Shown piece by piece: positions 1 through 7,029 of a DNA stretch of 7,465 nt. Within the stretch, counting starts at the first letter, position 1. The number at the start of each line of letters is the position of its first letter. The position numbers were made by a program, and so were the translations under genes. The notes beneath the pieces are model-generated. The model was not told the DNA's origin and did not search any database. It saw only the letters and a list, made by a program, of their open reading frames with translations. Source of the stretch: Treponema sp. (GTDB taxonomy: Bacteria; Spirochaetota; Spirochaetia; Treponematales; Breznakiellaceae); the NCBI GenBank assembly GCA_031283905.1, contig JAITAW010000031.1, positions 1 to 7,465 on the forward strand, given 5' to 3'.

Positions 1-1827
1 GGCAATACCGAAACCGGCCAGTACGCCAACTGGTATACCCGCCGTTCCGGGCGGATTGAACATCTAACGTACAACGATATACGGTCCGTAATGGATCTTG
101 CAAACGGGCCGGATGAGCGCAAAGAACTGATCTACGATCCCGTGCCCCAGGCCATGGCCGGCAAGGATACCTACACCGTCAAAATCAGCGCGCCGATCAT
201 TCACCGCCAGACGGGCCAAGTGGTAGGCAGGGTTGGGGTGAACGTGGATACCGCCGAGACCCGGCCTGTGGTGGAGGACACCATAAAGACCAACCCCGAG
301 ATAAGCGCTATGACGGTCTATTCCCATAACAGTATGATTATTGCCAGCGGGGTACCTGCGGATATCGGCAAGATGCTGGAGGACGGTCAGGGCAGCTTCT
401 TCACCAGCGACACCGAAACGGCCAAGAACGCGGTACTGCGGGGGGAAATAAAAAGTATCCCGAAATATTCATCGACTTTGGATAAACACCTGGAACTGAT
501 CCTCTACCCTTTTACTATCGGTGAAACAGGGGAGAGCTGGTCTTTGCTGGTCGGGACAGATACGAAGCTGATCATGGCGGAAATCAACGAAATGACTGTT
601 TTCACCATCATCCTCGCGGTAATCGCGGCGATCATCACCGCGCTCATCATCTACCTTGTCACCGGGAATATTACCAAACCCATTGCCAACATGGCGCTTG
701 TCCTCCATGACGTATCCGGAGGAGATCTAACGAAAGAAGTCACCGTTACTTCCAGGGATGAAATCGGCGATCTTGCCCGGTACTTTAACGAGACCATAGG
801 GAAGATTAAACACATGGTACTTACTATCAAAAACCAGGCCGTTGCCCTCTTTGACATAGGGAATGAACTCGCCGACAACATGACCGAAACGGCCGTGGCC
901 ATCAACGAGATAACCGCCAACATCCAGAGCATCAAGGGCAGGATTATCAACCAGGCCGCCAGCGTTACCGAAACCAACGCGACCATGGAACAGATCACCG
1001 TGACCATCGACAAGCTCTCAGGCCATATGGATCGTCAAAGCGCCAGCGTTGCCCAGTCCTCGTCGGCCATTGAACAGATGCTTGCCAATATCCGTTCGGT
1101 TACCCAAACCCTGGTCAAAAACATGGGAAACGTGAAAGAATTGATAAACTCCTCCGATGTGGGAAGGACCGGCCTCCAGGATGTGGCCGCCGACATTCAG
1201 GAGATCGCCCGCGAGTCCGAGGGGCTTCTGGAGATCAACGCGGTGATGGAAAACATAGCCAGCCAAACCAACCTGCTTTCCATGAACGCTGCCATAGAAG
1301 CGGCCCACGCCGGGGAGGCGGGGAAGGGTTTCGCGGTGGTGGCGGACGAGATCCGCAAACTGGCCGAGAATTCCGGGGAGCAGTCCAAAACTATTTCCAC
1401 GGTACTCAAAAAGATCAAAGACTCCATCGACAAGATAACCAAATCGACCGAAAATGTATTGAACAAATTCGAGGTCATAGAAGGCGGGGTAAAAACCGTG
1501 TCTGAACAGGAAGAAAACATCAGGAACGCCATGGAAGAACAGGGGGTCGGCAGCAAGCAGATACTGGAAGCCATCGGCCTGCTCAACGATGCGACGCGGA
1601 TGGTGAAAGGGGGTTCACAGGAGATGCTGGAGGGAAGCAAACAGGTAATACAGGAAAGCAAGAATCTTGAAATGGCGACGCAGGAGATAAGGAACGGGAT
1701 GAGCGAGATGGCGACCGGAGCGGAACAGATCAACATAGCGGTAAACCGAGTCAATGATATTAGCGGGCAGAACAAGGAAAATATCAACGTACTGGTACGG
1801 GAGGTATCAAAATTCAAGGTGGATTGA
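1..1827 (+). CDS. Methyl-accepting chemotaxis protein with dCache-type sensor, 5'-truncated by window edge
   Basis: Transmembrane chemoreceptor that senses a ligand outside the cytoplasmic membrane and controls CheA/CheW signalling to the flagellar motor. The frame is open from base 1 (608 residues visible), so the ATG at 91 is internal and the true start lies upstream. Visible residues 1-195 are the rest of an extracytoplasmic Cache-like sensor (NWYTRRSGR near residue 10, YDPVP near 45). A membrane segment follows at about 199-221, a HAMP linker at about 222-276, then a long heptad-rich signalling region. Its hairpin tip at about 419-456 carries the canonical IASQTNLLSMNAAIEAAHAG and FAVVADEIRKLAE signatures that bind CheA and CheW. 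The C-terminus ends KFKVD with no NWETF-like CheR/CheB tether. Family is certain; the ligand cannot be told. The first membrane segment and the start of the sensor, perhaps 100 residues, are missing. The gene converges on ispH. Confidence 0.96.
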   Translation, partial: GNTETGQYANWYTRRSGRIEHLTYNDIRSVMDLANGPDERKELIYDPVPQAMAGKDTYTVKISAPIIHRQTGQVVGRVGVNVDTAETRPVVEDTIKTNPEISAMTVYSHNSMIIASGVPADIGKMLEDGQGSFFTSDTETAKNAVLRGEIKSIPKYSSTLDKHLELILYPFTIGETGESWSLLVGTDTKLIMAEINEMTVFTIILAVIAAIITALIIYLVTGNITKPIANMALVLHDVSGGDLTKEVTVTSRDEIGDLARYFNETIGKIKHMVLTIKNQAVALFDIGNELADNMTETAVAINEITANIQSIKGRIINQAASVTETNATMEQITVTIDKLSGHMDRQSASVAQSSSAIEQMLANIRSVTQTLVKNMGNVKELINSSDVGRTGLQDVAADIQEIARESEGLLEINAVMENIASQTNLLSMNAAIEAAHAGEAGKGFAVVADEIRKLAENSGEQSKTISTVLKKIKDSIDKITKSTENVLNKFEVIEGGVKTVSEQEENIRNAMEEQGVGSKQILEAIGLLNDATRMVKGGSQEMLEGSKQVIQESKNLEMATQEIRNGMSEMATGAEQINIAVNRVNDISGQNKENINVLVREVSKFKVD

Positions 1828-1873
1828 AGAGCGTTTTATTGTTTCAGATTCGATATTACGAAATAATTCCCTC

Positions 1874-1919
1874 GCCCTATGACGTGTGGCGGTGTATTTA
1901 TAGGGGCAAAATAATTTTT
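1874..1919 (+). terminator. Weak candidate terminator after the MCP gene
   Basis: CCCTAT at 1875-1880 can pair with ATAGGG at 1900-1905, extendable to G1874-C1907 across one bulged G. The loop is 19 nt and a short T-run lies at 1915-1919. The stem is short, the loop long and the T-run eight bases away, so this is only a tentative transcription end for the receptor gene about 50 bp upstream. Confidence 0.2.
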
Positions 1920-2259
1920 AAATATTATTGTAATAATAATAAAGAAGAAAAAAAGACACGGACGCCTCGGTTTTTTTGCGAAAAAAGGCAAAGTTATTTC
2001 GGAACAACGGAGTGAAAAAGTCCAAAAAGAAGTAAAAAATGGAATTACGAAAACGTTATAGACGCGCTATTCTTTGTCGTTGCCAAAACGATGGCGTTGA
2101 AGAAACTATGCCCGACGCCGCCTGAAACAAAAGACATAACCCGGAATTTACACCTTCCCCGGCGCGTTAAAAACCTTAAAGCCTGTCTATTGTTTATAGA
2201 ACGTATTTTACAATCAATAATAAAACCCAAATAGCCGCGCGCCCCGCTCCGGCAGTACC

Positions 2260-2298
2260 GCGTTGATGATACGCCTATATCACCGGCGCGTATAACGC
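2260..2298. repeat. Bulged inverted repeat downstream of ispH
   Basis: GCGTT (2260-2264) pairs with AACGC (2294-2298), and ATACGC (2269-2274) pairs with GCGTAT (2288-2293). Together they form an 11-bp stem with a 4-nt bulge and a 13-nt loop. No T-run follows on either strand, so it is not a classical intrinsic terminator. It could stabilise the 3' end of the ispH message. The same stretch also resembles a decayed copy of the adjacent tandem repeat. Confidence 0.45.
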
Positions 2299-2303
2299 TC
2301 CTA

Positions 2304-2425
2304 TCAGATCAAAAGCCGTACGCCGTTCCCGATCGACGCCGAAGGGTAGAACGGCTCCGCCTGTCAGAGCAAAAGTCGTACGCCGTTCCCGATACAACGC
2401 CGAAGGTTAGAACAGGCTCCGCCTG
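2304..2425. repeat. Head-to-tail tandem repeat of 60-62 bp spanning the ispH stop codon
   Basis: Copy 1 is 2304-2363 (60 bp) and copy 2 is 2364-2425 (62 bp), directly abutting. By hand alignment 56 of 62 columns are identical, with four substitutions and two single-base indels. Both begin TCAGA and end GGCTCCGCCTG. Copy 1 can fold through GCCGTTC (2322-2328) with GAACGGC (2349-2355) around a 20-nt loop; copy 2 keeps the fold with one bulged base. Read on the - strand, copy 2 is the last part of ispH and its TGA, while copy 1 follows the stop and could encode a near-identical GNGVRLL ending. Confidence 0.9.
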
Positions 2426-3359
2426 CGCCGCCGGACGACAACAATGTCCTTTCTATCTCGTCAATGACCTCATCCGGCGTGGACGCTCCGGCTGATATGC
2501 CGATGGCGGCGTATGTCCCCCGTAAAAATGCGTCCGGCACCTCACGGGCGTTTTCAACAAGGACAACAGGCTTGCTCGTGCGGGCGGCGCACGTGTCGCC
2601 CGCGGCTTCGCCATACGCGGAATACGCGGCCTCTGCTACGGCAACCAGACGCCGCGTATTTGCGGAGTTTCTCCCTCCCGCAATGATGATCGCGTCCGCT
2701 TTTTCGCACAGCGCCTTCAGCGCGTCTTGCCGCTCTCTCGTTGCGGAGCATATGGTGTTGTATATTATTATACGAGGAAAGACCGTTTGCAACGCGCCGC
2801 ATATCGCCGCGTAATCCTCGGCGGCCAAGGTTGTCTGCGCAATCACGGCCGTTTCCGCCGCCGGGTCTTCGGCGAAGAGAAGGCGGGCGCTTTCCAGCGC
2901 GTTGCGGACGTTTTCCACCACGATGCCGCCGGGCGCGTATCCCTGTATGCCGATGATTTCCGCGTGGCGCTTTTCGCCGGCAAGAAAAAGCCGGCGTCCC
3001 GCCTGGAAAAGGTCTTGCGCAAGCGTCTGGCTTCTCTTCACTTTGGGACAGGACGCGTCCGCGATGCGGAAGCCCCGCTCCTTTAGCCGCGCCTCGGCTT
3101 GCGGGGTAACGCCGTGGGCGCGTATAACGACAACCGCGCCCCGCGCGTCTTGCCGGATTGTCCCGCCGCTGGTTTGATCCGCGTCTTCTTCCAGCGCTTC
3201 AACGCCGCGCGCTTTTAGAGTTTCAAGTACAACCGGATTGTGAATGAGGCATCCCGCCGTGTATACCTTCTGATGAGCTGCGGCCTCACGCAGGGCGATG
3301 TCAACCGCCCTGCGTACGCCCGCGCAAAAGCCCAACACGGAAGCCCGAATAACGTTCAC
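2364..3359 (-). CDS. ispH: 4-hydroxy-3-methylbut-2-enyl diphosphate reductase (IspH/LytB)
   Basis: Cytoplasmic iron-sulfur enzyme for the last step of the MEP isoprenoid pathway, reducing HMBPP to IPP and DMAPP. The 331-residue product has the three cluster cysteines: C12 (LGFCAGVRRAV), C104 (DASCPKV) and C204 (NTICSATRERQ). Substrate-site residues are also present: H40 (LIHN), H82 (RAHGV), H132 with E134 (RHAEIIG), T176-T177 (AQTT), the NSANTRRL segment near 231 and GAST near 291. All family landmarks are intact, so the enzyme should be active. The start is GTG at 3357-3359, three bases after the secF stop, and no Shine-Dalgarno sequence precedes it, which suggests translational coupling to secF. 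The last ~20 residues (after ERTLLSSGG) lie within a tandemly repeated DNA segment and look like an added tail rather than conserved protein. Confidence 0.96.
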   Translation of the reverse strand: MNVIRASVLGFCAGVRRAVDIALREAAAHQKVYTAGCLIHNPVVLETLKARGVEALEEDADQTSGGTIRQDARGAVVVIRAHGVTPQAEARLKERGFRIADASCPKVKRSQTLAQDLFQAGRRLFLAGEKRHAEIIGIQGYAPGGIVVENVRNALESARLLFAEDPAAETAVIAQTTLAAEDYAAICGALQTVFPRIIIYNTICSATRERQDALKALCEKADAIIIAGGRNSANTRRLVAVAEAAYSAYGEAAGDTCAARTSKPVVLVENAREVPDAFLRGTYAAIGISAGASTPDEVIDEIERTLLSSGGAGGACSNLRRCIGNGVRLLL

Positions 3360-3362
3360 GGA

Positions 3363-4601
3363 TTAGATGGCGGCGATGGTCGCGCCGCTTTTGGCCCGCC
3401 GTTTATTTTCGCTCTTTTTAGCGGTACTGTCCCAGAAGTTCACAAAACCACAAGCGATAAAGATGGTTGAATATACGCCGCTCGTCATGCCGATAAGCAA
3501 GGCAAGGGCAAAGTCTTTCATGGAGCCTGTTGTAAAGATGTACAGGGCGGCAACGGCAAGCATGGTCGTTACCGTCGTGATAATAGTGCGCCCAAGCGTT
3601 TCGGTGATGGATCGATCAATCGTGTCAACAAAAGTGTCTTCGGGATAGAGCCGCCGCGTTTCACGAACACGGGCGAAGATAACGATAGTGTCGTTGATGG
3701 AGTAACCCAGAATGGTGAGGATTGCCGCAATGGTTGTGGTGTTGAACTCCATGCGCGTCCATGTGATAAACGCCACCATGATGAGCGTGTCGTGGGCGAT
3801 AGCAAGCGTCGCTCCAATCGCGTATTGGGGCTTGAACCGGATGGATGCGTACACCAGAATAAGCAACAAGGTCAACGCCATAAGAATAGCCGCCTGATGG
3901 GAAAGAGCTTCTGAGAAGCGCGATCCCACATAGTTGGAACTCGTTACCGCTACGCCGTCAACGCCCGCGTTCAACGCCGGGCTGGTTTCCAACGCGGTTA
4001 TGATCTTCTCGGCAGGCACCTCGCCGTTCAGCTCGCTGTCCTGCATACGGATCATAAAGCGGCGTTCTTCGCGCTGCCCCAGCACCTGTACCGAAACCTC
4101 GCCCAGGGATGAAAGGCTTTCGCGCACCCGCTCAATTGATATCGGGGCGGCGTTCAGGGGCAAGTAATGCGCCACAAAAGGCTCGGCGCCTAGCTGGGGA
4201 TTGCCCGCCGCGCTTTGCACAAAGAGCGATGTCTGGACATCCGAAGGAGCGGCTGCCGTCACGCTGATCCCGCTTACGCCGGAAAGGGCCGCAGCTATGG
4301 AACCGACGGTAGTATATTCGGCGTAGGGAAAGGGATAGGTTTTTCCTTCAACCCCCGAACCCGATATAACGATATACAGCGTGTTTCTGTCAAATGAAAT
4401 GGATGCGTTGCCCACTCCAGTGTACGTTAGCCGGAGCGATGGCGGCGCGAACTGTACTTCCTGAATAAGGCCCGCCTGAAAGTCAACGCCCAGATTAAAG
4501 CCGCCTTTCAAAACATAGCCCGCAAGACCCGCTCCAATCAGTACAAGCGAAATAATCGCGCACGCCAAAAACGCTTTTGAGAAATGTATGATTTTTTTCA
4601 T
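3363..4601 (-). CDS. secF: Protein translocase subunit SecF
   Basis: Integral membrane partner of SecD in the SecDF complex, which uses the proton motive force to help pull proteins through SecYEG. The product has 412 residues. Membrane segment 1 is at about 10-30, followed by GVDFQAG (38-44), the counterpart of the usual DFTGG motif. A large extracytoplasmic domain spans about 45-232, and five more membrane segments lie between about 236 and 388. Diagnostic motifs are AHDTLI (269-274, with the conserved membrane Asp 271), GYSINDTIVIFARVRE (299-314) and the DFALALLIG segment near 363. A lysine/arginine-rich tail follows. It is about 90 residues longer than E. coli SecF, the extra sequence lying mostly in the extracytoplasmic domain. 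The ATG shares its A with the secD TAA stop (TAATG) and has a good GGAGG site inside secD. Identification is secure. Confidence 0.97.
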   Translation of the reverse strand: MKKIIHFSKAFLACAIISLVLIGAGLAGYVLKGGFNLGVDFQAGLIQEVQFAPPSLRLTYTGVGNASISFDRNTLYIVISGSGVEGKTYPFPYAEYTTVGSIAAALSGVSGISVTAAAPSDVQTSLFVQSAAGNPQLGAEPFVAHYLPLNAAPISIERVRESLSSLGEVSVQVLGQREERRFMIRMQDSELNGEVPAEKIITALETSPALNAGVDGVAVTSSNYVGSRFSEALSHQAAILMALTLLLILVYASIRFKPQYAIGATLAIAHDTLIMVAFITWTRMEFNTTTIAAILTILGYSINDTIVIFARVRETRRLYPEDTFVDTIDRSITETLGRTIITTVTTMLAVAALYIFTTGSMKDFALALLIGMTSGVYSTIFIACGFVNFWDSTAKKSENKRRAKSGATIAAI

Positions 4602-6322
4602 TATTTAATCCTCCAGCTCACGGAGACCTTCCTGCTGCCAAGAACATCCGTGCCAAAATCGAAGATGAGGCGGGACACGAAGAGCGCGGTGAACACCGAT
4701 GAGATGACGCCTATCGCCAAGCTGACCGCAAAGCCCTGTATGGGTCCCGAACCGAGTTGCGAGAGGAAAAGCGCCGCGATAAACGTGGTGATGTTTGAGT
4801 CCATGATTGCCCAGAACGCCTTGTCAAAGCCCGCGTCAATCACGGCTTTTCTGCTTTTTCCAAGCCGCATCTCTTCTTTCATGCGCTCGAATATAATGAC
4901 GTTCGCGTCAACCGCCATCCCGATAGTCAAAATGAATCCCGCGATGCTCGGCAGGGTAAGGGTGAAGTTGAACGCGGAAAGGATGCTGAACATGAGGAAG
5001 ATATTCAAGATTTGGGCTACCACCGCGTTGATGCCGGCGACTTTGTAAAAAAGCAACATGAAGATCATGACCGCCGCAAAGCCGCCGGTGAGGGCGTACA
5101 ACCCTTGCCGGATCGTGTCTTCGCCCATGCTCGCCCCTATGCTCTGTTGATTGACAACCTCCAACTGCACGGGCAGGGCCGCCGTCCTCAGGGTGAGCGC
5201 TATGTTGTTCGCCTCGTCCAGGCCGAAGCCGGTCAAGCGCACGGACTCGTGAATACCGCTCTGAATAGTTGCCTGGGATTTCACGCGGTCGTCAAGTACG
5301 ATGGAAAGCTGCTTCCCAATGTTCGCGGACGTGAGCTTATAGAATATATCGCCGCCTTCGCTGTCAAGGATGAAGGTAACTTCCGGCTTGCCGTCAACAT
5401 CATCGCGGTCGACAACCGCGCTCTTGATGTGGTTTCCGTCCAGCCCGATCTCTTTCTTGACCGCGGTATAGCCGGTGAATTCGTCAAGCCCGTAGCGGTC
5501 TTTGGTGTAAACGCCTAAAATCATCACGTCGCCGGGGATGATCGTAGGATCAATGAGGTTGCCCGCGCCGTCAAATGTGGTTGTAGGATGCTCGGCGTAG
5601 TATTGGTTGAACTTTTCAAGCGCCTCCGAGTCAACCAGACGGAAGGTGAGGCTGCCTTTTCCCATGATGATGTCGTTAATGCGTTCGGGGTCCGCGGTGC
5701 CGGGGATTTCCACATATATTTGATCCGTCCCCTGCCGCCTGATGACCGGCTCGGTGAGACCGAAGCGGTCGATGCGGCTGTAAAGCACCTCAAGCGCCCT
5801 GTTCATGGCGTCTTCACGGTCAGCGTCGGTCAACGGATGATCCGTTATCTCCTGAAGCGCGTCCATGTTGGTCTGAAGTACGATGCTCAGGCCGCCGGAA
5901 ATGTCCAGACCGAGTTGCACCGCGTTTTTTTGAAGGTTTTTCAGGGCGAATATCCTGTCGCGGTAATTAGTTTCTATTACATCAAGAGCCTCCTGCCTGC
6001 TGGCGAAGGCGGAAAGCGTGGCTCTCGCATCCCACTTTTCAGGAGCGGGAGTGCGGGATTCTTTTAAGATTTTTTTCGCCTGTTTCTGCAAAAAGAGGAG
6101 TTTTTCAGGCACATTGCCACCCGTCTTCGCGTTGTCAAGCAGAAGCCGCAAATCGGCTTGCGCGGTTTGGGATGCGTATATCTTTATCTGCTCTCTTGAA
6201 CTTAACGCCAAAGTTTGCTCATCTTTGGGAATCATAAAATACCAGCGGACAGTCGGATATAGAAAAACCAAACACAACGCAACTACCGCCAGAATAATGA
6301 AGAAACGGTAGCGTTTGCTCAT
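4601..6322 (-). CDS. secD: Protein translocase subunit SecD
   Basis: Membrane component of the SecDF-YajC complex that acts on the outer face of the cytoplasmic membrane late in protein export. The product has 573 residues. Membrane segment 1 is at about 7-27, followed by a charged, helix-prone stretch of about 100 residues (31-136), the P1 domain starting at LGLDISGG (137-144), and five membrane segments from about 405 to 555. GMAVDANVIIFERMKEE (468-484) is the diagnostic SecD motif, with Asp 472 in the position of the proton-relay Asp. The ~100 residues before LGLD are longer than in E. coli SecD, where that motif follows soon after the first membrane segment. The ATG overlaps the yajC stop by four bases (ATGA), preceded by GGGGAG. 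The gene ends TAATG into secF. Confidence 0.97.
   Translation of the reverse strand: MSKRYRFFIILAVVALCLVFLYPTVRWYFMIPKDEQTLALSSREQIKIYASQTAQADLRLLLDNAKTGGNVPEKLLFLQKQAKKILKESRTPAPEKWDARATLSAFASRQEALDVIETNYRDRIFALKNLQKNAVQLGLDISGGLSIVLQTNMDALQEITDHPLTDADREDAMNRALEVLYSRIDRFGLTEPVIRRQGTDQIYVEIPGTADPERINDIIMGKGSLTFRLVDSEALEKFNQYYAEHPTTTFDGAGNLIDPTIIPGDVMILGVYTKDRYGLDEFTGYTAVKKEIGLDGNHIKSAVVDRDDVDGKPEVTFILDSEGGDIFYKLTSANIGKQLSIVLDDRVKSQATIQSGIHESVRLTGFGLDEANNIALTLRTAALPVQLEVVNQQSIGASMGEDTIRQGLYALTGGFAAVMIFMLLFYKVAGINAVVAQILNIFLMFSILSAFNFTLTLPSIAGFILTIGMAVDANVIIFERMKEEMRLGKSRKAVIDAGFDKAFWAIMDSNITTFIAALFLSQLGSGPIQGFAVSLAIGVISSVFTALFVSRLIFDFGTDVLGSRKVSVSWRIK
4610..4614 (-). promoter_or_regulatory. 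Ribosome binding site of secF
   Basis: GGAGG on the - strand lies within the final secD codons, 8 bases before the ATG that overlaps the secD stop. Confidence 0.8.
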
Positions 6323-6747
6323 GACTTCTCCCCGCCGCCCTTCTCATCTTTTTTTTCTTCGATTTTCTTTTCTTCTCCATCATCATCGTCCGCTTCTTTA
6401 GCCGCCGCCTCAACGCTGGAAATAGCCGAGCGGCTGAACTCCATCTTGGTGTTTTCATCGACCTTGACAATGACGGAACCTTCTTTGACTTTTTGAATAG
6501 TCCCGTGAATGCCGCCTATGGTAACAATCTTGTCGCCCTTTTTAAGGGCGCCGAGCATTTTCTGGGTCTCTTTCTGTTTTTTGTTTTGCGGTCTAATGAT
6601 GAGAAAATAAAAGATCGCTATGATCAAGATGAAAGGAACGAAGGAAACAAGCGCGTTGCCGCCCGCCGCGCCACCGGCTACGCCATCAGGCGCGGCCATA
6701 AGCAAGGCGCGGGGAAATGAAAATACTGAAAAAAATGCTGAGTTCAT
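6319..6747 (-). CDS. yajC: Sec translocon accessory subunit YajC
   Basis: Small single-pass membrane protein that associates with SecDF and the SecYEG translocon. The product has 142 residues: a glycine/alanine-rich N-terminus, one membrane segment at about 33-51 ending in the family signature FYFLIIRPQNKKQKE (46-60), then the conserved cytoplasmic part LKKGDKIVTIGGIHGTI (68-84) and a basic/hydrophobic strand region ending near RSAISSV. The C-terminal 30 residues are an acidic-lysine tail (four consecutive Asp near 120-123, then EEKK-type repeats) that looks disordered and is not part of the core family. The ATG at 6745-6747 has an AAGGAAG ribosome binding site 7 bases away, fixing the start. 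It is the first gene of the yajC-secD-secF-ispH cluster and overlaps secD by ATGA. Confidence 0.96.
   Translation of the reverse strand: MNSAFFSVFSFPRALLMAAPDGVAGGAAGGNALVSFVPFILIIAIFYFLIIRPQNKKQKETQKMLGALKKGDKIVTIGGIHGTIQKVKEGSVIVKVDENTKMEFSRSAISSVEAAAKEADDDDGEEKKIEEKKDEKGGGEKS
6328..6333 (-). promoter_or_regulatory. Ribosome binding site of secD
   Basis: GGGGAG on the - strand lies within the last codons of yajC, 5 bases before the secD ATG, and supports the ATGA-overlap start. Confidence 0.7.
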
Positions 6748-6754
6748 ACTGTAA

Positions 6755-6761
6755 CTTCCTT
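6755..6761 (-). promoter_or_regulatory. Ribosome binding site of yajC
   Basis: AAGGAAG on the - strand lies 7 bases before the yajC ATG and decides that start. Confidence 0.85.
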
Positions 6762-6773
6762 ATTATAGAAAAA

Positions 6774-6794
6774 TATGGAACATACGGTACCATA
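6774..6794. promoter_or_regulatory. Imperfect dyad between yajC and a divergent small frame, possible operator
   Basis: A 21-bp element with arms TATGG and CCATA, in which 7 of 10 position pairs are complementary (TATGG-N-AC-N5-GT-N-CCATA on the - strand). It lies 27 bp upstream of the yajC start and about 28 bp from a possible divergent GTG start at 6823. The position suits a regulator site, but no regulator is encoded nearby and the assignment is inference only. Confidence 0.3.
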
Positions 6795-6822
6795 AAAAAG
6801 AAGAACTATCAAGGGGGAAATT

Positions 6823-7029
6823 GTGGAATACGCGGACGGAGGGGCGCAAGGTCTGACTCGCCATTTCAAACGCCACAAACATCCCCGCCGCATGTTCTGG
6901 ATTGTGCGGACATCAAATGCGTCTTTCCCAAAACGCGAACCGCAGCCATTGTCTCATTCATGCGGCGCTTCAGACGCCGAATTTCGGCGGGATTCTTGCT
7001 CCCTGCGAGCGGAGTCTGAAGTGAGGTAA
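6823..7029 (+). CDS. Doubtful small ORF, 68 aa, no known family
   Basis: A GTG start at 6823 follows AAGGGGG with a 5-base gap, the best ribosome-binding-like sequence in this stretch, and the frame runs 68 codons to TAA at 7027. The product is rich in Arg, His and Ser, with no membrane segment, signal peptide or motif I recognise. It would be divergent from yajC. A competing frame on the other strand covers most of the same DNA (6866-7057), and palindromic sequence runs through it. It may well not be a gene. Confidence 0.2.
   Translation: MEYADGGAQGLTRHFKRHKHPRRMFWIVRTSNASFPKREPQPLSHSCGASDAEFRRDSCSLRAESEVR

Larger units (their letters stand above)
1828..2363. other. Intergenic region between convergent MCP and ispH genes
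   Basis: No defensible gene lies here. The left part (about 1905-2060) is strongly A/T-rich and low in complexity, with runs of A, AAT and GAA, unlike the flanking genes. The middle (2016-2234) is open on the + strand for 73 codons without a convincing start or ribosome binding site, and a 61-codon frame is open on the opposite strand. I recognise neither product. The right part (2236-2363) is G/C-rich, with a bulged hairpin and the left copy of a tandem repeat. No strong intrinsic terminator is visible for either flanking gene. Confidence 0.7.

Noticed and set aside
1959..1986. CCTCGG followed by T7, then GCG and A6, as a terminator
   Set aside because: The T-run is not preceded by a G/C stem; the only pairing is T-run with A-run around GCG, which is too weak.
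1824..2015. 63-codon + strand frame starting TTG over the MCP stop codon
   Set aside because: It has a poor start, overlaps the end of the receptor gene, and translates an A/T-rich low-complexity tract with no protein character.
2727..3086. Long + strand frames opposite ispH (also opposite secD, secF and the MCP gene)
   Set aside because: They are antisense shadows of high-G/C conserved genes and show no independent start signals or recognisable domains.
6762..6767. Perfect TATAAT on the - strand just before yajC, looking like a -10 box
   Set aside because: It abuts the AAGGAAG ribosome binding site. A transcript starting about 7 bases downstream would lose that site, and no -35 lies 16-18 bases upstream (the bases there read about GTACCG).
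6808..6813. TTGATA on the - strand as a -35 for yajC
   Set aside because: At 17 bases downstream the -10 position reads TACCGT, only three of six matches, so it is too weak to list as a promoter.
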